From: JBBDXS01 sp964418365
GTDB taxonomy: Bacteria > Chloroflexota > Dehalococcoidia > DSTF01 > RBG-16-68-14
Assembly (NCBI GenBank): GCA_964418365.1
Contig: CAYQLM010000124.1
Location: 1 to 6,802 of the forward strand
Length of the DNA: 6,802 nucleotides
Direction: 5' to 3'
Positions 1 through 4,669 of this stretch are shown here, in pieces. The position numbers were made by a program, and so were the translations under genes. The notes below the pieces were generated by a model that saw only the letters and a list, made by a program, of their open reading frames with translations, searched no databases and was not told where the DNA came from. Within the stretch, counting starts at the first letter, position 1, and each line of letters starts with the position of its first letter.

Positions 1-2
1 GG

Positions 3-1319
3 CAGGTCTACTCCGTTCAGGTCGACCCGAACGAGATCCCCGGCATCGAAGAGCTTGGCATCCCCAACTTCCCTTCCCTCACCGCCATTCCCGAGGAGAT
101 CGACTACGTCGTCTGCGCCGTTCCGCGCGCGATCTCCCCGCGCATCATCGCCGACTGCGCGGCGAAGGCCGTGGGCGGCGTGGCGTTGTTCACGTCCGGC
201 TTTGCGGAGACGGGCGAGGAGGAAGGCGCTCGCCTCCAGGCCGACATCGGGCGGATCGCGCGTGAGGCGGGCCTGGCGCTGATCGGCCCGAACTGCATGG
301 GCGTCTATTCCCCGAAGACGGGCGTCCGGCAGTCTGCCGAACAGCCCGCGGGCGAGGCCGGGCCGGTCGGGTTCATCTCACAGTCCGGTACGCACGCGAT
401 CAACTTCGGCGTGCTGGGCGCGGCGCAGGGCGTGCGCATCAGCACCTCGATCAGCATCGGCAACGCCGAAGTCCTCGATGTGCCGGACTACCTCGACTAC
501 CTCACCAGCGATCCCGACACGCGCGTCGTCGCGATGTACGTCGAAGGCGTGAAGGACGGCCGGCGCTTCATCGACTCGCTCAAGCGCGCGACGGCCGCGA
601 AGCCGGTCGTCGTGTGGAAGGGCGGCGTGACGGAAGCGGGCGCGCGCGCGACGGCGTCGCACACAGCGGCGCTCGCGGCGTCGAACGACGTCTGGAACGC
701 CGTCGTGCGCCAGGCCGGCGCGATCCAGTCGGAGACGATCGACGACACGCTCGACACGCTGAAGGCGCTGCTCTACTGCAAGCCCGCCCAGGGCGGGCGC
801 ATGGGGCTGATGGCGATGACCGGCGGCCAGTCCGTCGTGATTACGGATGCCTTCGTGCGCGCGGGGCTCGAAGTTCCGCTCCTCACGACGAAGAGCTACG
901 AACAGCTCGCGGGCTTCTTCAACATCATTGGCGGCAGCTACCGCAACCCGCTCGACATGGGCGGCACGATCGGCTTCGGCGGCCAGTCGGATGCGCTCGA
1001 GCGGCTGCTACAGATCCTGGACGCTGACGAGCACGTCGACGCGATCGCGATGGAGCTGGCGTCCGGCTTCATGGCGCGCCGCTGGCAGGCCGACCCCGGC
1101 AGCCTGGACACGATGCTCGACACGCTACTCGCGCATCAGGAGCGCTCCGCGAAGCCGTTCCTGACTATTCTCCACCCCGGCCACCTCGAGGACGTGACGT
1201 TCAAGGCGCGCGCGCGAGTGGCGGAGCGCGGCATCGCCGCCTTTCACTCCTTCGAGCGGGCAGCCGTCGCGCTGAGCCGCGCCGTCGGCTACTGGCGCCG
1301 TCGCGAAGATCTAGACTAG
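3..1319 (+). CDS. Acyl-CoA synthetase (ADP-forming) alpha-type subunit, 5'-truncated
   Basis: The reading frame is open from the left edge (first whole codon at 3) to TAG at 1317-1319, giving 438 visible residues; the true start and the first part of the Rossmann CoA-binding domain lie outside. Visible order: the end of the CoA-binding domain (VYSVQVDPNE near the start, then VVCAVPRAISP), a GPNCMG motif (codons from about 285) as in succinyl-CoA ligase alpha chains, the second ligase domain opening with GFISQSG (from about 369), and an EAGARATASHT segment whose His (codon 660-662) aligns with the phosphohistidine of ADP-forming acetyl-CoA synthetases. By family, these enzymes interconvert an acyl-CoA, ADP and phosphate with the free acid, CoA and ATP in the cytoplasm. 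No ATP-grasp (beta) domain is fused at the C-terminus, so a separate beta subunit is expected, perhaps upstream of the window. Substrate cannot be told from sequence. A Met at 171 is internal and not the start. Confidence 0.85.
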   Translation, partial: QVYSVQVDPNEIPGIEELGIPNFPSLTAIPEEIDYVVCAVPRAISPRIIADCAAKAVGGVALFTSGFAETGEEEGARLQADIGRIAREAGLALIGPNCMGVYSPKTGVRQSAEQPAGEAGPVGFISQSGTHAINFGVLGAAQGVRISTSISIGNAEVLDVPDYLDYLTSDPDTRVVAMYVEGVKDGRRFIDSLKRATAAKPVVVWKGGVTEAGARATASHTAALAASNDVWNAVVRQAGAIQSETIDDTLDTLKALLYCKPAQGGRMGLMAMTGGQSVVITDAFVRAGLEVPLLTTKSYEQLAGFFNIIGGSYRNPLDMGGTIGFGGQSDALERLLQILDADEHVDAIAMELASGFMARRWQADPGSLDTMLDTLLAHQERSAKPFLTILHPGHLEDVTFKARARVAERGIAAFHSFERAAVALSRAVGYWRRREDLD

Positions 1320-1352
1320 CGGCGGCAGGCTGAACCTGTCCTTCCCGTAGCC

Positions 1353-1379
1353 TGTCGATCCGAGACTCCGCCGTTCGTC
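1353..1379 (+). promoter_or_regulatory. Candidate ECF42-dependent promoter, box 1
   Basis: TGTCGA at 1353-1358 is followed after exactly 17 bases by CGTC at 1376-1379. This fits the ECF42 promoter rule as I recall it from Streptomyces (TGTCGA at -35, CG(A/T)C at -10), and the shared core extends to TGTCGATC in box 2. Transcription would begin near 1386 and run into the small ORF at 1433 and, if not terminated, into the DGPF cluster. The cognate sigma factor is encoded at 3346. The -35 half overlaps one arm of a weak 8-bp inverted repeat (1324-1331/1349-1356). Confidence 0.65.
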
Positions 1380-1432
1380 ATTCAGGTAGACGGGGCGCAT
1401 CACGCCTCGCAAGCGAGACGAGGGAGGATGCT

Positions 1433-1645
1433 ATGCTGCCGATGTCCATCGCGAAAGAGCTGGCAGAAGCCACGATGCAAGAGCGCTTGCGGGAAGCCGC
1501 AGTACTACAGCGACAGCACGAGGCCCTCAGGCAACTAGGCCCGAGAGGCGCTACCCATCGAGTCGATTCGACCCCGCCGTCGCGCGCATCTCGCGGATGC
1601 AGGTCGGTTCCTGGTGTCGATCTGCGCCCTACCCGTCCGTCGTAA
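1433..1645 (+). CDS. Small hypothetical protein, helical N-terminus, possibly frameshifted
   Basis: A 70-residue ORF starts at ATG 1433 with AGGGAGG at 1421-1427, five bases upstream, and lies downstream of promoter box 1. Residues 1-35 (MLPMSIAKELAEATMQERL, then REAAVLQRQHEALRQL) predict one charged amphipathic helix and resemble the short 'M-P-x-A-x-E-L-A-x-x-R-x-x-L-R-E-A' openings common in small proteins of actinobacteria and Chloroflexota; this resemblance is from memory. From about residue 36 the sequence turns into Pro/Arg/Ser-rich low complexity with poor third-position GC, while the neighbouring frame reads more gene-like, so a frameshift or decay of the 3' half near 1530 is possible. 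Its 3' end contains promoter box 2, and the stop TAA (1643-1645) lies directly after that box's -10. No function can be assigned. Confidence 0.45.
   Translation: MLPMSIAKELAEATMQERLREAAVLQRQHEALRQLGPRGATHRVDSTPPSRASRGCRSVPGVDLRPTRPS
1615..1641 (+). promoter_or_regulatory. Candidate ECF42-dependent promoter, box 2, for the DGPF operon
   Basis: TGTCGA at 1615-1620 and CGTC at 1638-1641 are separated by 17 bases, the same layout as box 1, with a shared TGTCGATC core. An overlapping CGTC at 1634-1637 would give a 13-base spacer and is less likely. The predicted start of transcription is near 1648, leaving a leader of about 44 bases that carries the ribosome binding site of the first DGPF gene. 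Position directly ahead of a DGPF gene is the expected place for an ECF42 target promoter, and the sigma factor gene is 1.7 kb downstream. Seen: motif, spacing and position. Inferred: recognition by this sigma factor. Confidence 0.75.
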
Positions 1646-1691
1646 CAGTGGGCGAGGAGACGTCCCTCGCGATACGAGAAGGAGTTGCACT

Positions 1692-2036
1692 GTGCGATAC
1701 ATGCTGATGATCTGCACCGATGACGCCGCGGAACGGGCTCGCAGCGCCGAGGAGAGCTCGGCCATAAGCCAGGCGTACGGCAAGTTCGGCGAAGAGATGG
1801 GGCGCCGGGGCGTGCTGCGGGGCGGCGCGCGGCTCCGGCCGTCAAACGAAGCGAAGACCGTCCGCGTCCAAAACGGTAAGGTCCTCACCTCCGACGGCCC
1901 CTTCGCTGAGACCAAGGAGCAGCTCGGTGGCTACTACGTCGTCGACTGCAAGGACGAAGCCGAAGCCATCGAGATTGCGTCCAAGATCCCGAACGGCGAC
2001 GGCAAGATCGAGGTGCGGCCCATCTGGGACATGTAA
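1692..2036 (+). CDS. DGPF/YCII-related domain protein, copy 1
   Basis: This 114-residue protein opens MRYMLMICTDD and carries the family signature SDGPFAETKE at residues 67-76, followed by LGGYYVVDCKD and a closing EVRPIWDM, covering the whole YCII-related (DGPF) fold. I chose GTG 1692 because GAGAAGGAG (1676-1684) lies seven bases upstream and because the start then aligns with MLYILMICYD and MLYMFLLYFD of the two downstream paralogues; an in-frame GTG at 1614 would lie inside the promoter box. DGPF proteins are small, dimeric, cytosolic alpha/beta proteins of uncertain activity, and are the characteristic neighbours and targets of ECF42 sigma factors. It is the first gene of the cluster, 10 bases ahead of copy 2, and probably driven by the box at 1615-1641. 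Confidence 0.92.
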   Translation: MRYMLMICTDDAAERARSAEESSAISQAYGKFGEEMGRRGVLRGGARLRPSNEAKTVRVQNGKVLTSDGPFAETKEQLGGYYVVDCKDEAEAIEIASKIPNGDGKIEVRPIWDM

Positions 2037-2046
2037 AGGGGCAGTG

Positions 2047-2418
2047 ATGCTGTACATTCTCATGATCTGCTACGACCCAGCCCAACCGGCCATCGCCTCC
2101 GAGCAGAACCTGCAACCCGAGCACGCCAAGCTGGAGCGCGAGCTGCGCGAACGCGGGCTGTTCATCTCCGGCGCGGGGCTGTGGCCTGTCGAGCACGCGA
2201 AGAGCGTGCGGGCGCAGGGCGGGAGGATGACCGCGATGGACGGCCTTTTCGCGGAGACGAAGGAAGCGCTGGGCGGCTACTACATCGTCGACTGCGAAGA
2301 GGCGGACGCGATCGAGATCGCAGGGCGCATCCCGGTCGAGACGCGGTCGTACGTGCAGGTGCGCCCGATCGCGCTCTTCCATCCGAACGTCGCGCGCATC
2401 TCGCAAATGAAGGACTGA
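2047..2418 (+). CDS. DGPF/YCII-related domain protein, copy 2 (DGLF variant)
   Basis: This 123-residue paralogue (opening MLYILMICYDP) keeps the family layout: an N-terminal beta strand, a helix rich in Glu/Arg (residues 23-37), FISGAGLWPVEHAKSVR, then the signature, then ETKEALGGYYIVDCEE and a closing VQVRPIALF. The signature reads DGLF (residues 65-68, codon CTT at 2245-2247) in place of DGPF; both sister copies have Pro. The start is ATG 2047, five bases after AAAGGGG (2035-2041), which overlaps the stop of copy 1; GTG 2044 is an in-frame alternative one codon upstream. Tight spacing supports co-transcription with copies 1 and 3. Divergence from copies 1 and 3 suggests an old duplication, so each copy may have its own role. 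Confidence 0.9.
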   Translation: MLYILMICYDPAQPAIASEQNLQPEHAKLERELRERGLFISGAGLWPVEHAKSVRAQGGRMTAMDGLFAETKEALGGYYIVDCEEADAIEIAGRIPVETRSYVQVRPIALFHPNVARISQMKD

Positions 2419-2429
2419 AGGAGGACATC

Positions 2430-2804
2430 ATGTTGTACATGTTCCTGCTCTACTTCGACCCGAAGATCGACATGCCAGAAGGCCACATGGACCGCCACTT
2501 CGCCGTCTGGCGCGAAGCGAAGGAGCGCGGCGCCTATGTGACGTCGGAGGCGATCGGCGACACCTCGAACGCGACGACGGTGCGGGTGCGCAACGGCAAG
2601 ACGATGATGAGCGACGGCCCCTTCGCGGAGACGAAAGAAGTGCTGGGCGGCTTCTATCTGCTCGACTGCAAGGACCTGGACGAGGCGCTCGAGTACGCGC
2701 AGAAGATCCCGGACTCCGCCACGGGCGCCGTCGAAGTGCGGCCAGTGCTCAGCGTGCCCGGTTGGGAGTACGAGCTGCCCGGCGAGCGGCGCCCGATGGG
2801 TTGA
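2430..2804 (+). CDS. DGPF/YCII-related domain protein, copy 3
   Basis: The protein has 124 residues and opens MLYMFLLYFDPKIDMPEG. The signature SDGPFAETKEVLGGF begins at residue 61 and is followed by YLLDCKDLDEALEYAQKIP and VEVRPVLSV, with a short extra tail (GWEYELPGERRPMG) not present in copies 1 and 2. The start ATG 2430 is preceded by a consensus AAGGAGG at 2418-2424 with five-base spacing; that site overlaps the TGA of copy 2, so translation of the two is probably linked. It lies 22 bases ahead of the DinB-like gene. Function is as uncertain as for the other DGPF proteins; YciI-type enzymes are distant relatives, but no catalytic assignment is supported. Confidence 0.93.
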   Translation: MLYMFLLYFDPKIDMPEGHMDRHFAVWREAKERGAYVTSEAIGDTSNATTVRVRNGKTMMSDGPFAETKEVLGGFYLLDCKDLDEALEYAQKIPDSATGAVEVRPVLSVPGWEYELPGERRPMG

Positions 2805-2815
2805 GCGAGTGCAGC

Positions 2816-2829
2816 AAGGAGGTCTCTTG
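2816..2829 (+). promoter_or_regulatory. Ribosome binding site deciding a TTG start
   Basis: AAGGAGGT at 2816-2823 matches the anti-Shine-Dalgarno sequence fully and is followed after three bases by TTG (2827-2829). The longer in-frame GTG start at 2809 has no comparable site upstream, so the site decides the start of the DinB-like gene. Confidence 0.7.
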
Positions 2830-3324
2830 AACGACCAGCCGTTCCCGCCACTGGAGATCACCGCCTATTGGGGCGACCTTACCCACCACCTGATCGAGCT
2901 GGTCGCCTGCTTTCCGTCCGACAAGCTCGACTGGAGACCTGGGCCGGACGAATGGAGCGTGAAGCAGATCGTACTGCACATCATCGCGGCGCGGGACTAC
3001 TGGATGGCGGCCGCAATCAAGGACGGCGGGCCGATGCCGGACATGGCGGAGGCGAGCAAGACCACCGACGTGCTCCAAGGGATGCTTCGCCGTTCGTGGG
3101 ACCGCCTGACGGCCAACCTGCTTCTTCAACCAGAGAAGCTGGCGGCTGTCTACTCGCCGCCACCGATCGACGACCCGGGCTACCTCGACCCGGAACGGTT
3201 CGATGGCAACTGGATCGCGTATCACCGGCTCGTCCACGATGTGCACCACCGCGCGGACATTCTGCGCTACGCGGAACAGCTCGGAATCGACACGTCGTCG
3301 GTGCGGCGAAGGCGGCCGCTCTAG
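2827..3324 (+). CDS. DinB-like domain protein, putative metal-dependent
   Basis: A 165-residue protein of the DinB/YfiT-like four-helix-bundle superfamily. Helix 1 is ITAYWGDLTHHLIELVACF; a WRPGPDEWSVKQIVLHIIAA segment (residues 36-55) matches the DinB pattern 'W-x-P-x-x-x-x-W-S-x-x-x-x-x-x-H'. The likely metal ligands are H51, H137 and H141, the last two in HDVHHRADI. Superfamily members include damage-inducible proteins and thiol-dependent metalloenzymes; the reaction here is not predictable. I prefer TTG 2827 as start because a consensus AAGGAGGT (2816-2823) lies just upstream; starting at GTG 2809 would place that site inside the coding region. It follows DGPF copy 3 by 22 bases and precedes the sigma gene by 21, so it is probably the last target gene of the cluster. 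Confidence 0.85.
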   Translation: MNDQPFPPLEITAYWGDLTHHLIELVACFPSDKLDWRPGPDEWSVKQIVLHIIAARDYWMAAAIKDGGPMPDMAEASKTTDVLQGMLRRSWDRLTANLLLQPEKLAAVYSPPPIDDPGYLDPERFDGNWIAYHRLVHDVHHRADILRYAEQLGIDTSSVRRRRPL

Positions 3325-3333
3325 GGCGTCGCG

Positions 3334-3348
3334 TAGACTGCGAGCGTG
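3334..3348 (+). promoter_or_regulatory. Candidate -10 element with leaderless start of the sigma gene
   Basis: TAGACT at 3334-3339 resembles a housekeeping -10 hexamer. The sigma gene's GTG begins at 3346, seven bases after the hexamer's end, which is where transcription would start. There is no Shine-Dalgarno sequence before this GTG, unlike at all other starts in the cluster. No clear -35 is visible at 16-18 bases upstream. There is no TGTCGA box here, so autoregulation through an ECF42 promoter directly before the gene is not supported. Confidence 0.4.
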
Positions 3349-4632
3349 AACAGCGCACATCTGGCAGCCGAGCGCATCTTTCGCGATGAGTCGGGGCGCA
3401 TCATTGCCTCGCTCATCCGCGCCTGCGGTGACTTCGGTCTCGCTGAGGAGGCGCTGCAGGATGCGTTCGCTGTCGCGCTGGAGCGCTGGCCGGGCGACGG
3501 CGTGCCGGACAACCCGGCGGCCTGGCTCACGACAACAGCGCGCCGCAAAGCGATCGACCGCCTCCGGCGCGACCGCACCTTCAGCGAGAAGCAGGCCCAG
3601 CTCCAGGCCGGGGTCGCGTTGGGCGCGCTCGAGCGGGAAACGGAGGCCGAGATGAGCGACCCTTCGACTACGCTCAGGGCAGGCGTGCAAGACGACCGCC
3701 TCCGCCTCATGTTCACCTGCTGCCACCCTGCCCTCGCGCCCGAGGCGCAGGTGGCGCTCACGCTGCGCACGCTGGGCGGACTCTCGACGGCGGAGATCGC
3801 GCGCGCGTTCCTTGTGCCGGAGCCGACGATGGCGCAGCGGCTGGTGCGCGTGAAGCGCAAGATCCGCGAGGCGCGCATCCCGTATCGAGTGCCCGACGAT
3901 CACGTCCTGCCGGAACGCCTCGATGCCGTGCTCGCGGTCATCTATCTCATCTTCAACGAAGGCTACAGCGCCACGGCGGGAGATGCGCTCATCCGGCGCG
4001 AGCTCTGCGCGGAAGCGATCCGCCTCGGGCGCGTGCTGTGCGAGCTGATGCCGGACGAGCCGGAAGTCCTGGGCCTGCTCGGGCTGATGCTGCTGCACGA
4101 CGCGCGAGGCGACGCGCGTGCGGGGCCCAAAGGCGAGCTGATCGTGCTGGAGGAGCAGGATCGCGCGCTGTGGCACCGCGAGCAGATCGCCGCAGGCGCG
4201 GCGCTGGCAGAGCGCGCGCTGCGGATGCGACGCGCGGGTCCATACCAGATCCAGGCGGCCATCGCCGCCCTGCACTGCGAGGCCAAGCGCGCCGAAGACA
4301 CGGACTGGCCGCAGATCGCGGCGCTGTACGACGAGCTGCTGCGTCTGCAGCCGACGCCTGTCGTGGCGCTCAACCGTGCCGCCGCAGTCGCGCTGGCGCG
4401 CTCGCCGGACGACGGCCTGCGTCTGCTCGACGACGATGCGCTGGCATCGGCACTGGACGGCTACTACCTGTATCACGCCGCGCGCGCCGACCTTCTCCGT
4501 CGCGCCGGCCGCGGGACGGACGCGGCAGCCGCGTACCGCCGCGCACTCGAGCTCGCAACGAACGCCGTCGAGCGCGCGTACCTGGAACGCCGCCTGCGCG
4601 AGGTAGAATCGGCGGCACGAAGCGGCGTGTAG
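3346..4632 (+). CDS. ECF42-type RNA polymerase sigma factor with C-terminal extension
   Basis: The 428-residue length is far beyond a standard ECF sigma factor (about 200) and typical of group ECF42. Region 2 spans about residues 8-75 (IFRDESGRIIASLIRACGDF, EEALQDAFAVALERWP, AWLTTTARRKAIDRLRRDR). Region 4 spans about 115-175 (DDRLRLMFTCCHPALAPEAQ, LTLRTLGGLSTAEIARAFLV, MAQRLVRVKRKIREA). The extension begins with RIPYRVP (177-183) and DAVLAVIYLIFNEGYSA (193-209), characteristic of the DUF6596-type domain, and ends in TPR-like helices (about 290-420: PTPVVALNRAAAVAL, YHAARADLLRRAGR, AAYRRALELA). The protein guides RNA polymerase to target promoters; in studied ECF42 members no anti-sigma factor is adjacent and the extension is needed for activity (family knowledge, recalled). 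Targets are probably the two upstream boxes. Residues 106-113 (PSTTLRAG) are a repeat-derived insertion between regions 2 and 4. The GTG start lacks a Shine-Dalgarno sequence. Confidence 0.93.
   Translation: MNSAHLAAERIFRDESGRIIASLIRACGDFGLAEEALQDAFAVALERWPGDGVPDNPAAWLTTTARRKAIDRLRRDRTFSEKQAQLQAGVALGALERETEAEMSDPSTTLRAGVQDDRLRLMFTCCHPALAPEAQVALTLRTLGGLSTAEIARAFLVPEPTMAQRLVRVKRKIREARIPYRVPDDHVLPERLDAVLAVIYLIFNEGYSATAGDALIRRELCAEAIRLGRVLCELMPDEPEVLGLLGLMLLHDARGDARAGPKGELIVLEEQDRALWHREQIAAGAALAERALRMRRAGPYQIQAAIAALHCEAKRAEDTDWPQIAALYDELLRLQPTPVVALNRAAAVALARSPDDGLRLLDDDALASALDGYYLYHAARADLLRRAGRGTDAAAAYRRALELATNAVERAYLERRLREVESAARSGV
3660..3684. repeat. Short palindrome-like interspersed repeat inside the sigma gene
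   Basis: The stretch begins CCCTTCGACTACGCTCAGGG and ends CAGGC. This form, with CCCT/AGGG ends, is one I recognise from many environmental bacterial genomes, where its translations appear as PSTTLRAG on one strand and ALSVVEGS on the other. Here the coding part (3661-3684) is 24 bases, so the frame is kept. It lies between acidic linker codons and the DDRLRLMFTCCHP start of region 4, where ECF42 proteins usually have no such sequence. The recognition is from memory; only one copy is present in this window. Confidence 0.6.
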
Positions 4633-4637
4633 CCTGT

Positions 4638-4663
4638 TATCATCCGATCTCGGGACTGGAGGT
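4638..4663 (+). promoter_or_regulatory. Possible -10 element and ribosome binding site of the propeller gene
   Basis: TATCAT at 4638-4643 could act as a -10 hexamer placing a start near 4650; no good -35 is seen 16-18 bases upstream. GGAGGT at 4658-4663 is a good ribosome binding site, seven bases before ATG 4670. A second -10-like TAGAAT lies at 4604-4609 within the end of the sigma gene. The propeller gene may be transcribed separately or by read-through. Confidence 0.35.
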
Positions 4664-4669
4664 GTGACC

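Larger units (their letters stand above)
1320..1691. other. Regulatory interval between CoA synthetase and DGPF cluster
   Basis: These 372 bases separate the acyl-CoA synthetase from the first DGPF gene. They hold two promoter-like boxes of the same form (1353-1379 and 1615-1641), a small ORF with a good ribosome binding site (1433-1645), and minor inverted repeats: GGCAGGCT (1324-1331) can pair, with one G-T wobble, with AGCCTGTC (1349-1356), CTCGC-AA-GCGAG occurs just ahead of the small ORF's ribosome binding site, and GTCGA-T-TCGAC at 1562-1572. None of the hairpins is followed by a T-run, so no convincing intrinsic terminator is seen for the upstream gene. Confidence 0.7.

Noticed and set aside
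1324..1356. Inverted repeat GGCAGGCT/AGCCTGTC as terminator of the CoA synthetase gene
   Set aside because: The loop is 17 bases, one pair is a wobble, and no T-run follows; the right arm is better explained as part of promoter box 1.
1331..1360. Degenerate copy of the CCTTCGAC-type interspersed repeat ahead of box 1
   Set aside because: Only the CCTGTCGA-like end is shared with known variants; the similarity comes from the TGTCGA promoter element itself.
1614..1691. Longer N-terminus for DGPF copy 1 from GTG 1614
   Set aside because: It would include promoter box 2, lacks a ribosome binding site, and adds residues absent from the paralogues.
2187..2213. TGTCGA inside DGPF copy 2 as a third ECF42 box
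   Set aside because: No CG(A/T)C occurs 17 bases downstream (GGCG-like sequence is found instead) and the site is within a conserved coding region.
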